NCBI GenBank assembly: GCA_018240025.1
Contig: JAFEGM010000003.1
Span: 1-64,000, forward strand
Origin: Verrucomicrobiota bacterium
Lineage (GTDB): Bacteria > Verrucomicrobiota > Verrucomicrobiia > Chthoniobacterales > SZAS-18
Direction of reading: 5' to 3'
DNA length: 64,000 bases
Made by a program: the position numbers and the translations under genes. Shown here piece after piece: positions 25,901 through 33,305 of the stretch. Under the pieces are notes generated by a model that saw nothing but the letters and a program-made list of their open reading frames with translations, ran no database searches and was not told where the DNA came from. The first letter of the stretch is position 1, and every line of letters starts with the position of its first letter.

Positions 25901-28341
25901 CGCCCGGCGTCACCACGGCCATCACGGGCAGCGCCGCCGCCGGGGCGCTCATCCGGGTCAACGGAGCTTCGTTCGTGACCATCGACGGCTCCAACAGCGG
26001 CGGCACGGACCGCAGCCTGACGATCGAAAACACGGCCACCTCCACTCCCACCGTGGTGCTGTTCGGCTCGGTCGGCACCACGCCGATCACCGACTGCGTG
26101 CTGAAAAACTGCGTGGTCCGCAACGGTGTCAACACCAGCTCCGCCGTGGTCATCTCGGACGCCACCACGCTGGGCAGCGCCGGGTTCTTCTCCAACATCA
26201 CCATTCAGAACAACGACGTGCAGAAGGCCTTCGTCGGCGTCTTCGCGACCGGCGGCACGACCCCGCCGAACGGCTCGAATCTGACCTACTCGCAGAACAC
26301 TCTGAACTCTACGGGGGCGAACGCGATCCGGAACGTGGGTTTGTATATGCAGGGAGTGAACGGCGCCACCGTCACGGGCAATACGGTCGGCAACCTCGAT
26401 CGGACCAACGATGAAACCGATGTCGGGATCTGGCTGGCGACGGGCACGATCAACGCCACGGCCTCCGGCAACACCATCGCGGGGCTGGGCTACAGCGGGA
26501 CGGGATCGTTTTCTCCGATCGGCCTCAACGTCACGAGCGCTGTGGCCAGCACGAACAACAGCATCTCCGGCAACAGCGTCTCCAACATCACCTCCAGCGG
26601 TTCCACCCAGGTGCGCGGCATCGTCTTGTCCGGGGCGACGAGCAACGTGACGATCCAGGGCAACAACGTGCAGGGCGTCATCTCCACGAACACCGGCACC
26701 TTCGGGGCCTACGGGATCGATGTCAGCGGCGGCAACAACAACGTCGTCAGAAACAATTTCATCAGCAATGTGAACAACGACATGACCGGCGGGGCGGCGT
26801 TCTCCACCACCTTCGGAGTCTTCGGCATCCGCGTGGGCGCGGGCACGGGCCATCAGATCTACCACAATTCGGTCAACCTCTATGGCCTGAAGACGGGCAC
26901 GGCGACCAGCAGCCATCTCTCCGCCGCCTTTGCCATCATCGCCACCACGTTAACCGGGTGCGATGTCCGGGACAATATCTTCGCCAACAACATCACCGGC
27001 GGGACGACTTCGATCGCGGCGGTCGCGGTGTATCTCCCTTCGGGCGGCACGTCGGCCATGAACCTGACGCTGAACAACAACGCCTACTACTTCGGCACCG
27101 ACGCCGCGCGGCAGGGCGTGGGGCAGGCCGGCACGGCCTCCGGCACGAACTTCTTCACCACGCTGACGGCGCTCCAGGCGTACTCCGGTACGCTGTCGCC
27201 CGGCGCGACGAACGACAACGCCTCGCTGGCGTTCTCCACCGCAGTGCCGTTCGTCAGCTCGACCGACCTGCACCTGGCCTCCCCCTCGGCGGCGGTCGCG
27301 AATGCGGGCGTGCCGATCCCGGGCGTGGCCGTGGACATCGATGGCGATGCCCGCGGTCTGGTCAGTGTGGAAATGGGCGCGGACGAATTCCCGCGCTCCG
27401 CCAATCTCTCCGACCTGACGATCAGCGACGGCACGCTCGTGCCGACCTTCGCCACCGGCACCTTTGCCTACACCGATGCGGTGGGTGGCGCGGTCTCCAG
27501 CGTCACCGTGACGCCGACGGCTGTCGATACCAACGGCACCATCCGCGTCCGGGTCAATGGCGGGGCCTATGCGGTCGTGGCCTCGGGGAATGCCAGCGAT
27601 CCGCTCCCGCTGAATGTGGGGGATAACCTGATCGACGTGCAGGTGACCAGCGACGGCCAGCTGCCGGTACTCACGTACACCATCACCGTGACCCGGGCTG
27701 CGGCGCCGACGCCCACGCCGACCCCGACACCGACTGCGACGCCGACGCCCACCCCGACGCCAACCCCCACTCCCACGCCGACTCCGACGCCCACGCCGAA
27801 CAACAACCAGCCGCCGGTGGCCGGCACCGATACGCTCGGCGCGCGTCAGGGCCGACCGGCGCAGGTGCTGGTGGCGAAGCTGCTCGCCAATGACCGCGAT
27901 CCGGACGGCGATCCGCTCAGCATCACGTCGGTCAGCCCGACCAGCGCGCAAGGCGGCACCGTGGCGCTCGCCGGTGGCATCGTGACCTACACCCCGCCCG
28001 CGCTGCCGAACAATCTGTTCCCGCTGGCCGATACGTTCACCTACACGCTGGAGGACGGCCGCGGCGGCGTGGCGCCGGGCTTGGTCAATGTCACGGTCGC
28101 CCCCGCCAACACGGGCTCGCTGGACATCGTCTCCGTCACGCAGGAGGCCGGCGGCACGCGCATCAAGGCCCAGGGCATCCCGGGCTTCGGTTACAAGATC
28201 CAGTCGTCGGACGACCTGCAGAGCAGCTGGCAGGATATGTCTGGCCCGCTGACGGCCGATTCCGTCGGTCGCATCGAGTACCTCGACGCCACCCTGCCGC
28301 CGCCGAGCCAGCGCTTCTACCGCGTGGTGCAGAGTCCGTGA
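22942..28341 (+). CDS. giant exported beta-helix protein with Pro-Thr linker
   Basis: A 1,799-residue protein starting MKKICLPLAGFLLLAGSAFA, a clear signal peptide; the frame upstream is not coding. Two right-handed beta-helix-like regions (about 20-780 and 917-1475) are packed with N-rich turns such as NNTISNNNIG and end in VDIGADAG and VEMGADEF. An Ig-like segment lies between them (about 825-885). A cadherin-like beta-sandwich (ANLSDLTISDGTLVPTF, about 1486-1585) leads to a (PT)n linker at about 1587-1620, then a cadherin/VCBS-type domain (AGTDTLGARQG, DRDPDGDPLSIT) and a C-terminal domain ending FYRVVQ. It is probably secreted or surface-bound; ligand unknown. Confidence 0.88.
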   Translation: MKKICLPLAGFLLLAGSAFAQVDVASTGGTPAASYTTLQAAFAAVNAGTHTGAITMGISGDTNEGTATATLNASGAGSASYTSIAISPTGGAARTITGATTAGSPLIDFNGADNVTIDGLNTGGNSLTIANTTASATSGTSTLRFIGGATGNTITRCNLQGSSSSSVATNGGTVFFSIDSVTGNGNDNNTISNNNIGPAGANLPTKAILINGSTGTTAVGNSGLSIDNNNIFDYFGAAVTSSGIAVNGGGNTCSITNNRFYQTATRTWTTGATHRAIDLNSATATSGVQGMTVTGNIIGYASNSQTGVYTLTGSTGKFQGIVLNGIAGGTVSNISNNTIASVSLTGVTSSGSTTASPFSAILVGSGVANTNNNTIGSQTATGSLTFSTNITAASDFHGILNFSGDDWTANGNNVGGISITNLGASGTMSLVGLRANTGTTKVFNAANNLVGGTVANSLQLTSTGTASQVTGISNISAIGNLVSNTVRNLTNNNGTGTTTGASVLGITCNSATPNHTVSQNTIYGLTNTNATVATVVTGIQFNGATANVVTRNLIYGLTTASTSTAAEINGIRVAGGTTTYRNNMIAIGAGQTNAIGTGSTTGGVNGILEASGTNNFFHNSVYVGGSPTAGVGPSYAFSSSVTTVNRSFRNNIFFNARSNAGATGKNYLVRVGGTVVNPPGLTINNNLYFANGTGAVFGFFNSLDVADLSAWRTAVGQDGLSFNGNPQFLDPTNATPDLHLNPAVATIAEANGVDVGVTDDFDGQTRSGLTPVDIGADAGNYTGLDVSPPVITFTPLLDTTSTANRLLGATIIDASNGVPTSGAGLPVIYYRKSPSPTYASSPAVSNGAGSYTFTIDYAQVTGGSAGVGDIIEYFVAAQDGASTPNVITNPAPGASGFTANPPGASTPPTPPNSYQIRDTLAGTFTVGSGGNYPTLTAAVADLNNKILVGPVVFTLLDASYSVGETFPLAIAANSGLSATNTLTLKPAPGVTTAITGSAAAGALIRVNGASFVTIDGSNSGGTDRSLTIENTATSTPTVVLFGSVGTTPITDCVLKNCVVRNGVNTSSAVVISDATTLGSAGFFSNITIQNNDVQKAFVGVFATGGTTPPNGSNLTYSQNTLNSTGANAIRNVGLYMQGVNGATVTGNTVGNLDRTNDETDVGIWLATGTINATASGNTIAGLGYSGTGSFSPIGLNVTSAVASTNNSISGNSVSNITSSGSTQVRGIVLSGATSNVTIQGNNVQGVISTNTGTFGAYGIDVSGGNNNVVRNNFISNVNNDMTGGAAFSTTFGVFGIRVGAGTGHQIYHNSVNLYGLKTGTATSSHLSAAFAIIATTLTGCDVRDNIFANNITGGTTSIAAVAVYLPSGGTSAMNLTLNNNAYYFGTDAARQGVGQAGTASGTNFFTTLTALQAYSGTLSPGATNDNASLAFSTAVPFVSSTDLHLASPSAAVANAGVPIPGVAVDIDGDARGLVSVEMGADEFPRSANLSDLTISDGTLVPTFATGTFAYTDAVGGAVSSVTVTPTAVDTNGTIRVRVNGGAYAVVASGNASDPLPLNVGDNLIDVQVTSDGQLPVLTYTITVTRAAAPTPTPTPTPTATPTPTPTPTPTPTPTPTPTPNNNQPPVAGTDTLGARQGRPAQVLVAKLLANDRDPDGDPLSITSVSPTSAQGGTVALAGGIVTYTPPALPNNLFPLADTFTYTLEDGRGGVAPGLVNVTVAPANTGSLDIVSVTQEAGGTRIKAQGIPGFGYKIQSSDDLQSSWQDMSGPLTADSVGRIEYLDATLPPPSQRFYRVVQSP

Positions 28342-28764
28342 GAGTTGCCCATCCCGCGGGCGGCCCAGACGGCGGGGTGGGCGGGTTTGGACCACAGCAT
28401 ACGCAGAAGGCACAAGAGGCTCAGCCGGAAACCAGCGTTGGAGCGGGAGTCGCCGCCCAGCGCTGGAGCCGGCCGCCATCCCCGAGCTACAGGCCGGTGC
28501 AGGCTCAAACCGCCGGCAGCTTCACCGGCGGAACGAGCCGTCGGATCCATCAGCGGTGTCTGCCCGCCAAACGAGCAGAATTCACGAGTCCGGAAACTCT
28601 GGCTGGCGCGAAATTCGGCCGAAACCCGGGAAGTCGCTTGGGGGCAGACCGCCGGTCGTGCTAAGAAAACCGCGACTCCAGAAGCGGCTTCCTGCCGTCT
28701 GAGTGGGTCCGAGCCGAGTCTCGGGGATTCCAGGGAGTTTCAGATCAGCAGCCTTCGCCTTACC
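28342..28764. other. 423-base gap, no recognisable gene
   Basis: Only a small hairpin (CCGCCGG ... CCGGCGG, 28510-28531) without a T-tail is visible. Open frames continuing into the next gene lack protein-like character before its signal peptide. Confidence 0.5.
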
Positions 28765-29397
28765 ATGTCTTCGATGTTTCGCCTGCTCCTCACCGCCAGC
28801 GTCTGTGCCGGCGGACTCCTGGGTTTGACGGGGTGCCCGCGCAATCCGGTCACGCCGGAGAACCTCGCCCGCATTCAGCCGGGTATGGCGGCGAAGGACG
28901 TCACGGCGCTTTTGGGGGACAATCGGGCCACCGTCTCCGTGAACGGCGTGCACACCCACACGTATCATCGCGACAAGCTCTGGGCGCGGGTGCAGATCCG
29001 CCGCGGCAAGGTCTTCTCCGTGCACACACGCGAGCCGTCGCGTCAGCTGCCGACGCCGGTGCGCGTCGACCTTCCGACCCTCGACCTGACCGGCGACACC
29101 CTCCTGACGGCGATGCAGCCTGTCGTGCGTCAGGGCGGGGCGGCCGCGCTGGTCGATTGGCTGCAGAAGGAAGCGCCGGTGGGGCGGCCGGCGAAGCTGC
29201 CGAGCGGCCGCGAGGCGCTCATTGCCGACCGGGCGATCTATCGCCTCGATGCCGACGGCGTGCCCGATCTGGCGCAGCCGCTGCTGGCGCCGAAGACCGA
29301 CGACTATCTGTGGAATGCGAAGTATGCGACCGCGGTCGAATCGGTCTGGAGCGAGCAGAATCCGCCGTTCGCGGTCATCCTGCAGGTCACGCAGTGA
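28765..29397 (+). CDS. BamE/SmpA-like lipoprotein
   Basis: A 210-residue protein with a lipoprotein signal (MSSMFRLLLTASVCAGG ... LLGLTGC, Cys at about 24). After it comes NLARIQPGMAAKDVTALLG, the helix-GM-x-x-x-V-LLG pattern of SmpA/BamE-type domains, followed by strands (HTYHRDKLWARVQIRRGKVF). The C-terminal 100 residues (DWLQKEAPVGRPAKLPSGRE and onward) are not a known domain to me. It is likely anchored to a membrane facing the periplasm. A start at 28774 is also possible. Longer than a classical BamE, so a direct role in outer-membrane protein assembly is uncertain. Confidence 0.75.
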   Translation: MSSMFRLLLTASVCAGGLLGLTGCPRNPVTPENLARIQPGMAAKDVTALLGDNRATVSVNGVHTHTYHRDKLWARVQIRRGKVFSVHTREPSRQLPTPVRVDLPTLDLTGDTLLTAMQPVVRQGGAAALVDWLQKEAPVGRPAKLPSGREALIADRAIYRLDADGVPDLAQPLLAPKTDDYLWNAKYATAVESVWSEQNPPFAVILQVTQ

Positions 29398-29600
29398 GGC
29401 GGGATGGCTGAGGTGAGGGGCGGGCTACGGGGTCTTTTCGGTCAGCCCCTCCAACTTGGAACGCGTGGCTGCGTACATCGCGGATCAACCCCGGCACCAT
29501 GAAAAGGTAGGGTTCCAGGACGAATTCAGGTCCATGCTGCGCCGGCACGGGTTGGCGTGGGACGAACGCTTTGTCTGGGATTAATGGGTCCGGCCCACCT

Positions 29601-29725
29601 CGGGTAGCCTCGTGCCTCGGCAACCCGGGGCTCTGGGGCGGAACCGCTTCGCGGTAGGGGCGGTAACGCGTTGGGACCCCGGGTAGCCTCGTGCCTCGGC
29701 AACCCGGGGCTCTGGGGCGGAACCG
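29601..29725. repeat. 46-bp perfect direct repeat (29601-29646 and 29680-29725)
   Basis: The two 46-base copies are identical and start 79 bases apart; each begins CGGGTAGCCTCGTGCCTCGG and ends GGGGCGGAACCG, with a CCCGGG-containing stem inside. They lie in the 422-base gap (29398-29819) between the lipoprotein gene and the ArsR-type regulator. Nothing else is recognisable in the gap. Confidence 0.85.
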
Positions 29726-29819
29726 AGCGGACAGAGATCCGGCGCGTCGATGTTCGCAGAACTCCTTGCGCAATCGAATGGTTGCGCTTAGATCTGCAAC
29801 CGGTCGGTTTCCACTAACT

Positions 29820-30140
29820 ATGCGGCGCGACATCTTCCAGGCAATCGCGGATCCCACCCGGCGCGCGATCCTCGTGCTGATCGCGGTGCAGGCGATGACG
29901 CCCAATGCCATCGCGGAGCATTTCGACGTCACGCGGCAGGCCATTTCCAAGCACCTGCGCATCCTGTCCGAATGCGACCTGCTGCTGCCCCGGCCGCAGG
30001 GGCGGGAGATTTACTACGCGCTGAAGATCGACCGGATGCAGGAAGTCGATCGATGGCTGGCCCAGTTCCGCACGCAGATGGAGCAGCGGTTCCAGCAGCT
30101 CGACGAAGTTCTCCACACCCTCCAGCAAACATCGAAATGA
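29820..30140 (+). CDS. ArsR-family winged-helix transcriptional regulator
   Basis: A 106-residue DNA-binding protein. Residues 1-80 form the typical ArsR core: MRRDIFQAIADPTRRAIL, MTPNAIAEHFDVTRQAISKH (recognition helix), LRILSECDLLLPRPQGREIY. No Cys pair for metal binding is present, as expected for the ArsR-type repressors paired with AHSA1 genes. The stop codon overlaps the next start (ATGA), so both proteins are likely made together; auto-repression of the pair is a reasonable inference. Confidence 0.93.
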   Translation: MRRDIFQAIADPTRRAILVLIAVQAMTPNAIAEHFDVTRQAISKHLRILSECDLLLPRPQGREIYYALKIDRMQEVDRWLAQFRTQMEQRFQQLDEVLHTLQQTSK

Positions 30141-30655
30141 ACCTACTGTTTGAATTCACCGTGGACCGGGAAACGGCCACGATCCACATGACGCGGGAGT
30201 TTGCCGCCGGCCTCGATCTCGTTTGGGACGCGTTCACCAAGGCGGAACTCCTGGACCGCTGGATGGGCCCCAAGCCTTGGCGCGCGGAAACCAGGGAAAT
30301 GGACTTCCGGGAAGGCGGGCGCTGGATCTACGCCATGCTCCCGCCGGAGCAGACGGTGCCGACCCGCTTCAGCCTGGTTGAGTTTCTGGAGATCCGCCCG
30401 AAGACCTTTTTCTCCTCGCGGAACTCCTTCTGCGACGAGCATGGGGAGCCGGTCCAGACCGGGTTCGTGTCGTCGCTCACCACGAACACGTTCGAGGTCG
30501 CGGCGGGGAGAACGACCGTGCGCATCGCCAAAAAAATGGGCAGTCTGGCGGAGCTCGAGAAGTTTGTGGCCATGGGCTTCAAGGAGGGCTTCACCCTGGT
30601 GCTGCGCAATCTCGACGAACTGCTGGAGTCGCTGGCGGACGGTTCCCGGACGTAG
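30137..30655 (+). CDS. SRPBCC / AHSA1-domain protein
   Basis: A 172-residue START-like protein: ATIHMTREFAAGLDLVWDAF, TKAELLDRWMGPKPWR, MDFREGGRWIYAM, and a C-terminal helix EKFVAMGFKEGFTLVLRNLD. This is the AHSA1/CalC fold, a hydrophobic-ligand binding cup. The ATG overlaps the regulator's stop by four bases. ArsR-AHSA1 pairs are common in bacteria; the ligand is unknown. It converges with the coiled-coil gene on the other strand. Confidence 0.9.
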   Translation: MNLLFEFTVDRETATIHMTREFAAGLDLVWDAFTKAELLDRWMGPKPWRAETREMDFREGGRWIYAMLPPEQTVPTRFSLVEFLEIRPKTFFSSRNSFCDEHGEPVQTGFVSSLTTNTFEVAAGRTTVRIAKKMGSLAELEKFVAMGFKEGFTLVLRNLDELLESLADGSRT

Positions 30656-30719
30656 CCACCTCCGGCCGCCGGTCTGGCGGCGATGGTTTGCTCGGGGTCG
30701 CCCGCGCCTGCGCGTGGGC

Positions 30720-33233
30720 TCAGCGGCGCATTTCCGTGGCGATGGCGTCCTCCTCGCTGCCCAGCAGGGCGAGGAGGCGGCGCACCTGGAGCATGCGCAG
30801 AACCCGAGCCCGGGCGGGCGCATTGCCGACGCGCAGGGCGGCGAGGTCGTCCTCGACGTAGAGCCGGCGTTCGGGCGGGGGCTGGCTGAAGGACACGGCG
30901 AGGTCCTGCTCGATCAACGAGGACTGGATTCGAACCGCGGCCTCGCCGGCGGCCCGGGCGATGTCGGCGTAGTAGCCGAGGGCATCAGCCAGCAGGCCGC
31001 CCGCCACGGGCACGGTCTTGGCGGTGCCTTTGGTCAGATCGATGATACCGGCGATGCCCTGCAGCACGGTGCGGTCGTCGCCGAGTTGGTCATAGATCTC
31101 CTGCAGTTTGAGGCCGGACTCGACCAATTCGGACGTCTTGCCGAAGGTCTTTTGGATGGTGCCGACGTAACCGCGCGTGCGGGTGATCCAGCCGCGGGCC
31201 TTGGCTTTGACGCCCATCTTCTCCAGGAATTTCCCGGCTTGCTCGAGCTGTCCGTCGTAGCTCTCGAAGAACTTCTTCGTTTCTTCCGCTGCTTCCTTCA
31301 AGCGGCCCAGCTCGGCGAGGACTGGATCGGTGGCTTTCGCCCCCAGTTCGCTCAGCGTCTTTTCCGCCAGAACCGCGCCGCTCGCGCGCAGGCTGGCCAC
31401 GCTGGCGGCCAGCAGCCGCACATCGTGATCGGCCTGACGCAACTCCCCAAGCGTGACCCCGAGGCCGAGTTCGCGCTCGGTGCGTTGGGCGGCCAGCCGG
31501 GTGGCCAGTTCGGTCAGGCTGGCGGCAAGCCTGCGGACGGCTTCCCCCTCCGGCTCTGGCGGGAAGGGCGCCAGCGTCAGACCGGCCGCGCGGGCCTGTC
31601 CGGCGAGTCGCTCGTAGCGCGCTGCGAGCGCGGACCACTCGGTGCGCCAGCGTTCGGCCGGACCGGGGTCAGGTACCGCGGTCAGATCGGCCCGGGCCTG
31701 GTCGCGCTGCTTCCGTGCCTCGGCCAGCTGCCGAGCCTGCGCGCTCACTGCGGTGTCGATGGCCTGCTGCACGGCACCCACCCGCTCGCGCAAGCGGGGC
31801 AGGGTTTGCGCCTGCATGGCTTTGAACTGTTCGCTTTGCGGATCGAGCGTGCGGGCCAGTTCGTCTGCGGCCCGGAGCTGGCGATTCGCTTCGGCCAGCA
31901 GCCGGCTGGCGACGTCGCCCGTCTGGTCGCCGACCGCGGTCGGGCGCAGCGTGCGCGGGTGCAGCCGGACTGCCTCGCGGGCCGCGCGCTCGTCGCGTTC
32001 GGCGTTGGCGACGGCCGCTTCGGCCCGCTCGACCCCCTGGCGCGCCTGTTGGAAGCGAGCGGCGGCGGCGGTGTAGTCGCGGCGGGCCTCGACCAGTCGC
32101 AGCAGTTCGGTGCGCACGGCAGCCAGATCAGCCAGTTCGGCGGGCGGCGTAGGCGTGCGGCCGGCATTCTCGAGCGCGGCGAACTGCTCGGCCAGACGAC
32201 GCCGGGCCTGATTCAACGCGAGGATGCGCTGGGCGAGGAAGCGCACGTTCTGTTCCATCTGCGAGCCGGTGGACGTGAGCGGCGCGAGGCCATCGAACTG
32301 CCGCAGGCTCTCGACCGGCTCGGCCCGGAAGGCGGCGTCCATTTTCCAGGGGCTGTCCGTGACCTTGGCGAAGTAGGCGATGACGATGAGGCGATCGGGA
32401 CTGCCGGGGAAAATGAGGAAGAAGTCGACGCTGGAATCGGGCGCGCGGGGCGAGTCGAAGACCTGCCGGCAGAACTCGGCGCCGCGGTCCGACGGGCGGA
32501 GTTCGAACACGGAATAGACCTGGCGGAGCGCCTCGCGGGCCAGCGCAGGACGGCCGCGCTTGGTCTGGAAATCGGCCAATTTCCACTGCTCGCCGCAGAG
32601 CCGGCGGCGTTCGGCCAGCAGACGCGTCTGGACCGCCTGGTAATCACGGCGCAGCGCTTCGACGTCCGCCTGCTCCCGCTGCACCGAGGCCTGGCGCAGT
32701 TCGGCGGAAGCGGCCGCGCGCGCCTTGGCTTCGCCGCCGCGGGCATCGATGCCGGCCTGCTTTTCGGCGTGCTCACGCGTTCCCTCCAGCGCGCGGAGTC
32801 GCTGACGTTCGGCCAGGGCGTCGACGTGCGCGCCGGCCAGGTCGAGCGAAAGCTGGAAGGCCGCGCCCAGCGCGCCGGCGCCGATTCGGGCGCAGGCCTG
32901 GGCGGCCGGACCGAGGCCGAGCTTGCGGCTGTCGTAGCCGGTGCGCGCCTCGGCCAGCAGCCCGCGCAGGCGCTGCGCTTCCTGGCGAGCCTTGGCGAGG
33001 AAGCGAGGCTCCTTGCCGGTCGGTCCAGCGCCACCACGGAGCGGAAGCACGACCGCTTGGCAGTGCCGCTCACTTTCGCTGAGGTGCTGCTCGAGTTGCT
33101 GCACGAGCGATTCGGCCCGGCGGTAGTCGTCGAGGAGGGGGTCGGGGCCGTCTGCGGCGACCGGCGAAGTGGCGAGCGCCACGGCCAGGAACAGAGAGAG
33201 GCGGGCGACGCGCGGGAAGAGGAGCGCGGTCAT
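30720..33233 (-). CDS. large exported coiled-coil protein, unknown function
   Basis: An 837-residue protein with a signal peptide (MTALLFPRVARLSLFLAVAL, cleavage near residue 27). Long stretches (about 30-240 and 330-620) are Ala/Glu/Arg/Gln-rich and heptad-like (for example EARKQRDQARADL), so an extended helical coiled coil in the periplasm or outside is likely. A compact part at about 240-300 (CRQVFDSPRAPDSSVDFFLI) interrupts it. A more apolar segment at about 735-775 (GIAGIIDLTKGTAKTVPVAG) could associate with membrane. No known family recognised. The next upstream gene on the same strand ends 72 bases before it, so the two may be co-transcribed. Confidence 0.75.
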   Translation of the reverse strand: MTALLFPRVARLSLFLAVALATSPVAADGPDPLLDDYRRAESLVQQLEQHLSESERHCQAVVLPLRGGAGPTGKEPRFLAKARQEAQRLRGLLAEARTGYDSRKLGLGPAAQACARIGAGALGAAFQLSLDLAGAHVDALAERQRLRALEGTREHAEKQAGIDARGGEAKARAAASAELRQASVQREQADVEALRRDYQAVQTRLLAERRRLCGEQWKLADFQTKRGRPALAREALRQVYSVFELRPSDRGAEFCRQVFDSPRAPDSSVDFFLIFPGSPDRLIVIAYFAKVTDSPWKMDAAFRAEPVESLRQFDGLAPLTSTGSQMEQNVRFLAQRILALNQARRRLAEQFAALENAGRTPTPPAELADLAAVRTELLRLVEARRDYTAAAARFQQARQGVERAEAAVANAERDERAAREAVRLHPRTLRPTAVGDQTGDVASRLLAEANRQLRAADELARTLDPQSEQFKAMQAQTLPRLRERVGAVQQAIDTAVSAQARQLAEARKQRDQARADLTAVPDPGPAERWRTEWSALAARYERLAGQARAAGLTLAPFPPEPEGEAVRRLAASLTELATRLAAQRTERELGLGVTLGELRQADHDVRLLAASVASLRASGAVLAEKTLSELGAKATDPVLAELGRLKEAAEETKKFFESYDGQLEQAGKFLEKMGVKAKARGWITRTRGYVGTIQKTFGKTSELVESGLKLQEIYDQLGDDRTVLQGIAGIIDLTKGTAKTVPVAGGLLADALGYYADIARAAGEAAVRIQSSLIEQDLAVSFSQPPPERRLYVEDDLAALRVGNAPARARVLRMLQVRRLLALLGSEEDAIATEMRR

Positions 33234-33305
33234 GGGAATGACCCAATATCCGCGGCGAACGGCCGGTGGGATGTGGAAATCTGCGGAAAGGGCGCCGGCC
33301 CGGAT

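Noticed and set aside
22741-26916. 1,391-residue minus-strand open frame
   Set aside because: Antisense shadow of the beta-helix gene, with Arg/Gly/Asp-rich low-complexity translation and no domain.
28510-28531. Possible terminator hairpin after the beta-helix gene
   Set aside because: No T-tail and about 170 bases from the stop; too weak to call.
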